Origin: Gonium pectorale
Taxonomy: Eukaryota; Chlorophyta; Chlorophyceae; Chlamydomonadales; Volvocaceae
Assembly: GCA_001584585.1 (NCBI GenBank)
Contig: LSYV01000003.1
Span: 2,040,128 to 2,104,127, forward strand
Reading direction: 5' to 3'
DNA: 64,000 nucleotides
A program made the position numbers and the translations under genes. Shown one piece after another: positions 33,022 through 42,431 of this stretch (within the stretch, counting starts at the first letter, position 1; each line of letters starts with the position of its first letter). The notes beneath the pieces are model-generated. The model was not told the origin of the DNA. It saw only the letters and a list, made by a program, of their open reading frames with translations, and did not search any database.

Positions 33022-34556
33022 CTACAACCCCTCGCCCTCCCACGCCATCTCCTCGTATTCCTCCGGCTGCGCCTCGGCCACGCCCACCATCCCCACCCCT
33101 GCCCCCGCCGCCTCTCCAATTCTCGCCTCCTTTGCCATGGCCCGGGCCACGCTGGGCCGCATTCTGGGCCCCGCCGGCACACAACCCATGATGCGCATCA
33201 CGTAGGCCTGCGCAACCACCCGTGTTACATCCGAGCTGGCCACCACCTGGGGCTCCTGGTCCAGCGCCTCCAGCTGGCGCAGGTCCATCGCGCCCAGCCG
33301 CATGCAGGCGCGCACCAGCTCGCCCATTACCGGGGCCCGCTCCTGGGGCCGGGCACCCACCCACGCGCTGATGGCGCGGAACACCTCCATCTCGCTGGAA
33401 ACCTACGGGGCAGCGCCGCGGCGGGTGGCGGATGAGTATGCGTATGTGGGACGGCCAGTGGGCGGCGCCATCAAGGCACGAGGATGCAGGCCGCGTGCTT
33501 GCCGGACACGAGAGTGACGGCACTAGGTGGGTGCATGCGGAGCCAACAGGGTGCTTGCCGCTGCCCCGCGGGCTGGTCCGCAATCATAGAACCCTCGCCT
33601 GGGCAGGCTGGCTCGTTTCATGAGCTGTGGCGATCGATGTAAGATGTACCCTCTTGCCTGGACTTCACCCCCGAAAAGTCGCCCGATCAGCCCCAACTAA
33701 GCAACCAACCAACCTGCAGGCCCTCTGACTGGAGCAGGTGCTGCAGCTGCTCTGGCCGCAGCTCCGTGAAGCCCTGCTCGTCCATCTCCGCCGCCGCCTC
33801 GGGCTCGCCCTTGGGCATGCACGACAGGCAGAGCCGCTCGGACGCTTGGCACAGCGGAGCGATGCAAACCGCCTCCGCGAAGCGGTAGATGGTGAAGCAG
33901 TTGGCAGGCGAAAGGCTGGCCTCCAGGGCCGCCAGGCACAGCTGCCGGGCTGCGAGGACTCTTCCCACGGTGCTAGCTGCTAGGGCGTGAACAAGCCGGC
34001 GCTCGCATAGTCCATTGATACCCAGTACGACCGCTCCAATCAGCTCTACTGCCGCCCGACCGACAGGTGTCGCTTCCCTGAGGCAGGGATAGCTAGACAT
34101 CCCTATGTCCTGCGAGGCGGGAGGTAAGTAGGCATGATGTGAGAAGCTGTCAGCGGCTGTATGGGAGACGAACAGAATAGGGTTCTCAAGGGCATTGTTG
34201 CGGCGGCACCCCGCGCCCAAACGGACCCACCATGGTCCGATGGCAGAGCTGTGCCAACATGTGCATGTCGTTCGTGACTACACCACGAGACAGGGTGTTC
34301 TCCTCGACGCCTGTTCAAACGGTCCAACCAATTTGATGAAGTGGGTCAGGGCTTGCATGCTTGTTGCGCGACCCGCATCAGAGCGACGCGCAAATCAAGT
34401 TGGGAACTGACTGGTAGGCATGTACTCACCAGCTAGAGACTCCAGAGCTGTTAACCCCGCTGGCGTGCAGAAGTGGGCCAAACCCGCGACGAGTTCGGCG
34501 CAATCCCGGACACCGGCGATGAAGGTGAGCACATCAACCGGGCTGCTGAGCTGCAT
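33022..34556 (-). CDS. BACK-domain protein (BTB/Kelch-like family), N-terminus incomplete
   Basis: This encodes a BACK domain, normally found between a BTB domain and Kelch or other repeats in Cullin-3 adaptor proteins. The minus-strand exons are 34430-34556, 33714-33976 and 33022-33402, which join in phase to give 256 residues from the ATG at 34556. BACK signatures are LEASLSPANCFTIYRFAEAV (the conserved NC...R.FA), LRPEQLQHLLQSEGLQVSSE, MEVFRAISAWVGARP, and then ELVRACMRLGAMDLRQL. The C-terminus is rich in Glu/Ala/Gly and there is no Kelch repeat. No BTB domain is visible before the BACK domain: the first 42 residues do not fit it well, and a possible splice acceptor sits just before the ATG. 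The missing part may lie upstream, where repeats and an assembly gap occur. A role as an ubiquitin-ligase adaptor is only inferred. Confidence 0.65.
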
Positions 34557-34982
34557 TTTGGTTAGTTGCTTTCTGAAGGACGATAAAAGTTTGGGTTGAT
34601 ATAATAATTGTGTGTATGGGGAAAGCCTGCGAGAAATGGCCGGTAAGCAGTGCCCTTGCAAAGATTTACATTCATATAGGGTCCATAGGCTGCAAGCAGC
34701 CACAACACCCGCAACTGCGCTACTCCGCCAACGACCTACCCGAAACTACCTGTGCGCAAGCGACTCCGATAGCCGGAAACAGACTACACCCAAACACAGA
34801 TAGCGCGCACATAGTATCTAGAATGCCTGGGCAGAGGGCCCGAGCTCGACAACCGTCGCGTGCAGCTCACGCTGTCAGCAAAGTGTACCTATATCGATGC
34901 CCGCTATTGCTGTCTGCAGAAACCCTTATGATAAGACCCGCATGCACACATGCGAGCCCTGCCTGTCCGGAGGGGTGAAATA

Positions 34983-35220
34983 GATTAGGATTAGGGTTGC
35001 GGGTCGGTCACGGGGATTACAAAACGGTCCTATCCACGGGGTTGGGATTGGTGGATTGCAGATGGGGTCGGGGTTTTGGATTGGTGGATTGGGGATTGCG
35101 GGGAAGGGTTGGATTGCTGGGTTGGGGATTACGGGGAAGAGCCGGGTTGCTGGATTGGGGACACGGAGCGGCTGGAAGATGCAGGATGGGACATGTGGGA
35201 GCGTGCATGGATTAGCGATT
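34983..35220 (+). repeat. Degenerate GGATTG-rich tandem array, left of gap
   Basis: It starts GATTAGGATTAGGGTTGCGG and continues as irregular units around GGATTGG, GGATTGCGGGG and GGATTACGGGG. The units vary in length, so this is a decayed minisatellite. It differs from the Chlamydomonas telomere repeat (TTTTAGGG), although the first bases resemble it. Confidence 0.65.
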
Positions 35221-35258
35221 AGCGATAGGAGGGCGCTGCCAGGGTGTCGATACAGTTT

Positions 35259-35562
35259 GGTCCTGGACACGTTGGTTGAGCAATGCGCAACTTGTCAAGC
35301 CTAACTCAAAGTTGCTTCCCTTCGCTCCTGGTTTGTTGTGCTTGTGTGAGCGCACGGACGGGGATGTACGGCGACAGGCCGAGCCAGAAGTCCAGAAATG
35401 CAGAAGTCCAGAAGAATGCTTAAGCTGATCGAACGCTCGAGTTTGCAGACTTTGCACAGTGCTTCACGATTCTTAACTTGGCACTATGTTATATCGTCAG
35501 TCGAGGCGCAAAGGCGAGTCGAGACGCAAAGGCGAAGACGGAAGCAAATAATAAAAGACACC
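35259..35562 (+). repeat. 304-bp direct repeat, left copy at gap edge
   Basis: It begins GGTCCTGGACACGTTGGTTG and ends AATAATAAAAGACACC. It is the same as 35972-36275 as far as I can read, in length and sequence, and each copy abuts the run of Ns. It is therefore probably one locus read twice on two contig ends. Confidence 0.85.
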
Positions 35563-35971
35563 NNNNNNNNNNNNNNNNNNNNNNNNNNNNNNNNNNNNNN
35601 NNNNNNNNNNNNNNNNNNNNNNNNNNNNNNNNNNNNNNNNNNNNNNNNNNNNNNNNNNNNNNNNNNNNNNNNNNNNNNNNNNNNNNNNNNNNNNNNNNNN
35701 NNNNNNNNNNNNNNNNNNNNNNNNNNNNNNNNNNNNNNNNNNNNNNNNNNNNNNNNNNNNNNNNNNNNNNNNNNNNNNNNNNNNNNNNNNNNNNNNNNNN
35801 NNNNNNNNNNNNNNNNNNNNNNNNNNNNNNNNNNNNNNNNNNNNNNNNNNNNNNNNNNNNNNNNNNNNNNNNNNNNNNNNNNNNNNNNNNNNNNNNNNNN
35901 NNNNNNNNNNNNNNNNNNNNNNNNNNNNNNNNNNNNNNNNNNNNNNNNNNNNNNNNNNNNNNNNNNNNNNN
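35563..35971. other. Assembly gap of 409 Ns
   Basis: All bases are N. The same 304-bp sequence lies immediately on both sides, so the gap may be artificial or the region may hold a collapsed tandem repeat. Open frames reported through it are meaningless. Confidence 0.95.
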
Positions 35972-36275
35972 GGTCCTGGACACGTTGGTTGAGCAATGCG
36001 CAACTTGTCAAGCCTAACTCAAAGTTGCTTCCCTTCGCTCCTGGTTTGTTGTGCTTGTGTGAGCGCACGGACGGGGATGTACGGCGACAGGCCGAGCCAG
36101 AAGTCCAGAAATGCAGAAGTCCAGAAGAATGCTTAAGCTGATCGAACGCTCGAGTTTGCAGACTTTGCACAGTGCTTCACGATTCTTAACTTGGCACTAT
36201 GTTATATCGTCAGTCGAGGCGCAAAGGCGAGTCGAGACGCAAAGGCGAAGACGGAAGCAAATAATAAAAGACACC
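35972..36275 (+). repeat. 304-bp direct repeat, right copy at gap edge
   Basis: This matches 35259-35562 base for base as far as I could read. After it the sequence continues as unique DNA (TCCCATAATGAAGAATGCTG). Confidence 0.85.
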
Positions 36276-36704
36276 TCCCATAATGAAGAATGCTGGGAGT
36301 CGTTAGGAGGGGCCAAGTGTTTGGCGATCCATGGATCGCCACTGGTCACCACCCGATACGATGGAGAGTTCAAAACAGCCTTTATGGCTTCAAAGCTCAC
36401 AGCATCCTATTATCTTGTCTCCAGCCGCGTGGCGCTCGGTCGACGGCAAAACGGAGCAGAGTTCCAGCACATTCGGCAGCCTACTACCCGCTGTGTCCTG
36501 TCTGTACTAGTTGCAGACTAAGCTGCGGCGGCAAAGAATCGCACTTCATGGGACGCAGAACTTGTACGGGCTGCCGTAGAGGTGCTGCTTGCATTATATA
36601 ATTAACTGTTGCATTGAGCTATAATAGCACAAAGTTGTGCAGCTGCAGTCCCGTCCCGTGTAAACCCTCGCCGCTGTGCAGCCTGGGGGTCAATACTTGC
36701 CTAG

Positions 36705-36930
36705 GGGACGGGGTTAAGAGTTGCGGGGGTGGGTGAAGGATGCGGGATTGGAGTAAGGAGGACAGCCTGGATGGGTGGATTGGGATTGCCTGGCCGACCC
36801 TAGATTAGGGATTAGGATGGGACACCGCCTGGGGGATTGCTGGATTGCCGGATTGGAAACGGCTGGATTAGCCAACCCCATTTGGATTGGTGACCGACCC
36901 CCACCCCCTGGATTGGGTGGATTAGCCCCT
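36705..36930 (+). repeat. Degenerate GGATTG-rich tandem array, right of gap
   Basis: It contains repeated GGATTGG/GGATTGCTGGATTGCC-type units, plus TAGATTAGGGATTAGGATGG. It is the same class of sequence as the array at 34983-35220, in the same orientation, on the other side of the gap. Confidence 0.6.
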
Positions 36931-39900
36931 ATTTCACCCCTCCTGCCTGTCAACCCAGACTGCGCATCATAGAATGCATGCCGGCGAATAGACCCCATCC
37001 ACGAGCATGCGCAATGTTCAAGCCTCTCGCCTCGTGAATGGCGACACGTTGGTACTTGGCAGTTACACGCTGTTGGAAAGCACAGCAAGGACTAAAAGTC
37101 CGCACGCTCGTATGCTAAGCAGTAGACCACCTCATCCCCGCATTAGCTCCATCACAAGCTTGCCATAGCCACAGATGCCCCACACCCGCGCGGCTTGATT
37201 CCCATGACACGGTACATGGCTCCATCACGAAAAGCCGCTTCAGGGCATGCCAGAAGAGGGATTACCGGGGTTCCACATGCAGCTGGAAACGAATGTGTTC
37301 CTGGTTGCAGCCACATCAAAGGAATTCGAACAGTAACGGCCAAGGGAAGATCGCCGAAGCTCTGCGCCCGGTGGCTTCCTTGGGCAGCCACAATACATGC
37401 CAAGAGCCACCATGCAACGGCATCCAAGCCGCGACACATTAACCTCGCAGCGTTGGTTCAGGACTCATGAAACAACTGCATGGCAGCAGTCTTGCATGCG
37501 CAGTGGCGATGTGAGGTTCACCTCCATCCATACCTGGCGATGGGGGGTACCGCGGACCCGTGCCAGCATCCAGGTGTCGAATTTCGTGGTACGAGTGCGA
37601 CGCACTGACAGCAGCATGTACGCGCACGAGTAGCGGGAAAGGCAGTACGACATGCAACGGCTCCATTGGCTGGGCTAGTGGATTGTCAAGCAGCTGGGCG
37701 ACATGGAATCCGAGCGGAGCAACACTATGCGGCAGGGCGCCACACCCCGAGTAGTGCCAAATGCAAGACGATGCGCTTGGAGGCATCACCCACTTTGAAG
37801 CCATGCGCGGGTAGCCCCCGGAACAGGTCTGCACGCATGTGACGCGGAGGTCACCTTGCTCCACTCCGAGCTCGGTCATTGGCCTCCTTGCCCCACAAAC
37901 TGCGCATCCCAGCACCTATCCCCTGCCCGCCCCTCACCCGCAGCATCTGCTTCCCGCCGCCGGATCCATAGAACCTTGGGTTGCGCCGGGTCACCAGGCT
38001 TCATGCGCTTATTTGGATAGCGAGACCCCCCTCAGCAGCACATGGCATGCCTTGAGCCGGCTCCGTTGGCTTCTCAGGGCTAACGAGCCTGTGTATCAGG
38101 GGCGAAATAGCTGCGAGCGAGCCCTCCTGAGCCCGGGTACGGCCCACAGGGCACGAGCTGAGCAGAGCACAGGGCTCGGTCAAGCCCGAGATACAAGCAC
38201 TTCAACGCATAGTTGCGGGAGTGCACGCATTTAGTGATAGAGCAGAAGCGGGAGAAGCCCTCCGATGCAGCCCTTCTTAGAGTGTAGGGCGACAAACGAC
38301 GCGCCCCTGACTGCCCCCTTACCTCATCCTCACGTCCCAATAACATGAAACGTGGCGATATGGCTGCGGCGTGTGCGCTGAGTGCTATTGGCGCCCTTGC
38401 TCACCTGGCACGCGCTACAGCAGCTACGCCGCAATGCTTCGTTACGTTGGCTCCTGCAAGCTCCCCCCATGTGCACAGGCCGGGCCCTTCTGAGGTGTGG
38501 GGTAACCGGAATGGGAGCAGCTACACAGGGACAAGATAGAGGTAATCAGTGTCATTGCGCATATGCGTGTGTTGGCCGCACAACTACGGGCATGGGATGT
38601 GGACAGGGTCGATGTGGGCTCAAAGGGCCGATGGAGCCCATCTACACGGCCTGACAACCCAACCCCGATGCGAGTCCTGAAATGGAAGCTGGAAGCACCT
38701 AGTTGGAATTTGGAGTAGCTCCTTCCTCCGCACAACACAGTGTGTACCCAACGCAACCGGACGTGGCAACACTGCTAATCCGCCCCAGCGCCAAAGCCTC
38801 CTGCAGGGCATCTATTGAATGTACAATGCTGTCGGCTTGGCATGCCCCATATCCCTGCTCACAAGCCGGGTTGACATAATCAGCCCCGCCGCTGCCTAAA
38901 TGAGCACCGCCTGCGCATGCGCCAAAAGTGCAGACACGTGGAAACCGCATCGCCTCCCTGTCCAGTCAACCAATACGGCGGGCGCAAACAGAGTCTACGC
39001 GTGCCCGTTAAGCCCTCCAATAAAGACAGGCGCAAATCAGGGACCCTGCTGAGGGTCGACGTGCGTGCCCCCATGGTCAGGGGCGTCTGAGCGGTTGCGG
39101 ACACTGGGCAAGGTCCAAAGCACGTCCGCAGCCTAGAGCGGAGTGACGTAGTCTGAGAATGCCGCATGTTCACGCTGGGGTACAGATGCAACCGACAGCC
39201 ACATGCACCGTTGCCACGACGGCCCGAGGGCACAATGGTCGCTACCAGCATGCCCGTTGTGCCCCAAAGCCAAAAACAAGTTCAGTCACCGGCGAGCAGG
39301 ACCCCTCCCGTGTTGACAGGCGCCGTGCGTCCCGCCCACAGTATAATCTCTTGCCCCCTGGGTCAAGGTTACGCATACCGCATGATCACGCCGTCCGCAT
39401 TTCCAGCTCAGCCGTGCCAGCTCCCTCCTTGCCCCAGGAAAAGGCCAACGTACAGGACCAAGGGCGTGGCATCATAGAGGACAGCCCGTCATCCCTCCGC
39501 ATCAGGACGGCGCGATGGGCATCCAGAGCAACTCCGAACACAGCTGGTGCTTCGCAAGCTGCGCGCCGACGCACCTGCCTCCTGCCCGCCCTTCACCCGC
39601 CCCTCACCTCGTCCCCGACAGCTGCCTCCCGCCCAGGCCATCCTGCCGCCACAAGCCCAGCGGACTGGAGTTCAAGCTCAGCCATCAGGCTGCCATACAG
39701 TCGAATACTCGAAGACCGTGAGCCCCTCTCACGCAAACGCAGCATTCCTACTTGGCCACTTAGGTGAATACCAGTGGAAGGGTAAGAAGCAAGCTTGCTG
39801 AGTACATACGAATTGGGCGCGGATGCGCGAGGAGCCGGTGGCCCGGCGCTAGGCAGAGCCAGCTGTACACTATGCACACTACCCTATACATACTGAAGCA

Positions 39901-40020
39901 CAGCGCAAATCAGTGCGTTCACAGAGCGAGCCCTTCCTGGAGCCCCTCCGTACGCGAAAAAAACACATTTGCCGCGTTTGTCAGTCTCTCTCCCTCTCCC
40001 CTTTCTAGGAACCACCCAAA

Positions 40021-40520
40021 ATGACGAAGAAGCGGCGGAATCGGGGTCGCTCCAAGCACGGCCGCGGCCACGTTAACCGTGTGCGCTGCGAGTCCAGCGG
40101 CGCCATGGTGCCGAAGGACAAGGCCATCAAGCGCTACATTGTGCGGAACATTGTGGACGCCTCGGCCCTCCGCGATATGCAGGAGGCCTGCGTGGTCGAC
40201 AGTGAGTCTGGCGGCTGTTCTCTTGGGGATCGGGTACCACGGTCGGTTCCTCTCACTTTCTGCGCATTAGTGCTCTATTTTCTTATGAATTAAGAGCCGT
40301 TTAGAGGTTGCTTCGACCGGTTCTGAGCAACGTCGCGCCGTCAAGGAGCCGCTGCTCACTGCCCCTCGCAGACTACGCTCTGCCCAAGATTTACCGCAAG
40401 GTGTACTACAGCATCAGCGCAGCCATCCATAGCCGCGTGGTGCGCGTGCGGAGCGCCAAGGACCGCCGGAACCGCGAGCCGCCTCGTCGGTTCCCCCCCC
40501 GGGAGCAGAAGAAGGAGTAA
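40021..40520 (+). CDS. RPS26: 40S ribosomal protein eS26 (RPS26), cysteine-poor form
   Basis: This is a small-subunit ribosomal protein at the mRNA exit channel. Exons 40021-40201 and 40372-40520 join in phase to give 109 residues. It starts [19 protein letters not shown], contains [40 protein letters not shown] and ends [17 protein letters not shown], all in the order of eS26. The usual zinc-binding cysteines are mostly missing: the first CxxC region reads RCESSGAMV and the second region, normally YCVSCAIHS, reads [10 protein letters not shown]. Since the surrounding residues are well conserved this looks like a functional, zinc-free version rather than a decayed copy. It is a little shorter than plant forms at the C-terminus. 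The start context CAAAATGACG follows a pyrimidine-rich leader, as in many ribosomal protein genes. Confidence 0.95.
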
Positions 40521-40706
40521 GCGGCTCTGCAGCAGCTCTGGCGCTGTGCTCGCGGCAGCTGCTGGAGCGCGGTGGGCGGCAGCAGCCACGGGGGCTTCGG
40601 CTCGCTACCCGCACGGCGATGGGCACTGCCCTTTTGGTCGCCCCGCGTGAGCGCGGCCATCCGCGATGGCCCTTGTGTCCAACCTCGGAGTATGGCGCTG
40701 CCGTGC

Positions 40707-40711
40707 TGTAA
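40707..40711 (+). promoter_or_regulatory. Possible TGTAA polyadenylation signal of eS26
   Basis: TGTAA is the common polyadenylation signal in chlorophycean algae. This one lies about 190 bases after the eS26 stop codon, on the same strand. The distance is reasonable but no transcript end can be seen. Confidence 0.35.
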
Positions 40712-41574
40712 GCCTCATGGTGCCTCACCCGGCCTGAGTCCCCAACGCCCTGGAGGGTTGCACATCGGCGCATACCCTACGCTGGAGCAGCACGAGCCAG
40801 TTAAAGCCCAGCTACACAGGCAGCAATTGGCAGCAAGGTGGGGGCTGCACTCCATGCTGCGCAATGGGGACGAGGAATGTTGCTAAGGGGTTTACGGTGG
40901 CAGCCAGGTTGTTTTCGGGTAGGGGCGGCATGTGCCGAAACTCCAATGCAGAAGCCGCGGATCCGACGATTGCATTTGGCACGGACACCTCTTCCTACAC
41001 ACCTGTTGTAGTCCGCTCAGCATGGGTGGATGACGCGGTTGGTACAAGAGGCAGCTTGCAGCGCTCAAGGGTCATTCGGCAGGATTCCGCCTTGGTCCGG
41101 CTTGCAGCACGGGGCGTAGCGAGTCCCAACAAGTACCGCCCACATAACGGGACGCTGCTTCAGGCGTTCGAGTCATGACAGTGGTGCAGCGGTAGCTTGG
41201 GTGAATGGTCGGGGATGGGAGGACATTGCCCGTACCAACATAGGTATGAGCTGGGTGTGTACTGGATTCCGGGTGCGTGCCGACGCAATAGGTGGTTCCC
41301 AAACCTCAACACTCGGTCATGTGTTAGGTGGCCGTGATGGTTAGCCGGTGAAAACCCAGTCCGGTAGCTTAAGACATGGCATGCGCAGGGAGCCTGCTGG
41401 CTCCCCTGGCCTGTGCTCCCTAGGCGTCTGGGAAGAAATGGGAACTCGGAGGGGGGCAGTTGAAGACAAAGAGCTCTCGAACCTCACAACGATGGACTTT
41501 CGCCAGGCAGTCAGATAAGTGGTGTACGAAGGCCAGCTAAGCACTAACGTAAGGGTGCCGCCTGCTAGTTTACC

Positions 41575-41655
41575 TATCCGTATCAGAAAGGAGAAACCTG
41601 CTGAGACCTCCTCTACGGACATACACACCCGAAGGCGCGACGTATCCATTTGAGT
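41575..41655 (+). repeat. Dispersed repeat family A, copy 8
   Basis: It reads AGAAAGGAGAAACCTGCTGA, GACCTCCTCTACGGACATAC, ACACCCGAAGGCGCGACGTA and TCCATTTGAGTGGGTGGG. It pairs with the inverted copy at 41688-41762 after about 30 bases, giving a head-to-head arrangement. Confidence 0.65.
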
Positions 41656-41687
41656 GGGTGGGTTTAAACCCTACACTGCAAGACAGT

Positions 41688-41762
41688 TGAAACGTCGCAC
41701 GTTCGGGCGTGTATGGGCTTCCTCCATCTGTGCAAGTTTCTCTTTTTTCCCCCCGTCTCCCG
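41688..41762 (-). repeat. Dispersed repeat family A, copy 9 (inverted)
   Basis: Minus-strand blocks AAAAAAGAGAAACTTGCACA, GATGGAGGAAGCCCATACAC and GCCCGAACGTGCGACGTTTC follow the family order. Together with copy 8 it could fold as an imperfect inverted repeat. Confidence 0.6.
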
Positions 41763-41814
41763 CAAGACTGGAGTACCAGAGAATCGGTGTCCGCCACGGT
41801 GTCCGCACTTAACA

Positions 41815-41960
41815 GAAAAAAAGAGAACCAGAAACGGGGAAGGCAGCCTCTACGGACATACACACCCGTAACGCACACATAATACACACCCGAGGGTGGC
41901 GAGGGTGTGATGTTTCCAGCAGGGCGCCGAGTACAGGGCATGGCTGGCGAGATATACGAG
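41815..41960 (+). repeat. Dispersed repeat family A, copy 10 with internal insertion
   Basis: It is nearly the same as the copy at 15213-15325 but carries about 30-35 extra bases after ACACACCCG, which include a second ACACACCCG. The insertion thus looks like an internal duplication with extra bases. The flanks match through GGGCGCCGAGTACAGGGCAT. Confidence 0.75.
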
Positions 41961-42029
41961 CAGACGGGCCCTCTGACAGAGCTTACCGCGCATCGTGGCA
42001 TCAACCTGTTCACGGGACTCGACACTTGA

Positions 42030-42215
42030 TCCGCTAGAGAAAGAGGGAGCTGGTATTTACGGTCATACGAACTCGACGCTTCCAGTGGGGCGGCCGAAGG
42101 CAACAAGACGTCCCTCCCTTCCCGAGAAACCAGCGTACCAGCTTACCAGGATGTATTGCAATCTATGGTGGAGTCTGAGCCTTGTGATTTTTTACCGTTG
42201 GTCCGTCAGCGTATG
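42030..42215 (+). repeat. Dispersed repeat family A, copy 11 with longer body
   Basis: The core AGAAAGAGGGAGCTGGTATT and TACGGTCATACGAACTCGAC is followed by ACCAGCGTACCAGCTTACCA and GGTCCGTCAGCGT, blocks also present after the inverted copy at 20205-20330. It ends about 215 bases before the RBR ligase start. Confidence 0.5.
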
Positions 42216-42431
42216 ATGTACGACGTGCTGTACGGCGTGCTGTGCACACACGAAGCCGCTTCTGCGCATATGTCTTGGTGTCATTAGGTGTCATCACATT
42301 ACGAGCAGTCAATGTAAGGAGGATCAGCCCTACACCCATTCTTACATCTTCTCTTTCCATCGTCGGGCGTAGCCTCGTCACTGCCGATCAAGCTAGATTC
42401 AGCCCGAACTATTACCTGCATTACATTGACG

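Larger units (their letters stand above)
34557..40020. other. Repeat-rich intergenic region with a 409-base gap
   Basis: No gene can be supported. The region holds GGATTG-rich arrays on both sides of the gap, the 304-bp duplicated edge sequence, and scattered short open frames without recognisable domains (for example 37397-37633, 39159-39767). The 5' part of the BACK gene may lie here. The last 100 bases before 40021 form the leader of the eS26 gene. Confidence 0.5.
40521..42431. other. Intergenic region with a repeat cluster
   Basis: This separates eS26 from the RBR ligase. A TGTAA motif at 40707-40711 may be the eS26 polyadenylation signal. Family A copies cluster between about 41575 and 42100. 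No further gene was recognised. Confidence 0.55.

Noticed and set aside
35398..36170. Open frames of 164-247 residues on both strands
   Set aside because: They run through the block of Ns, so they are products of the gap and not of sequence.
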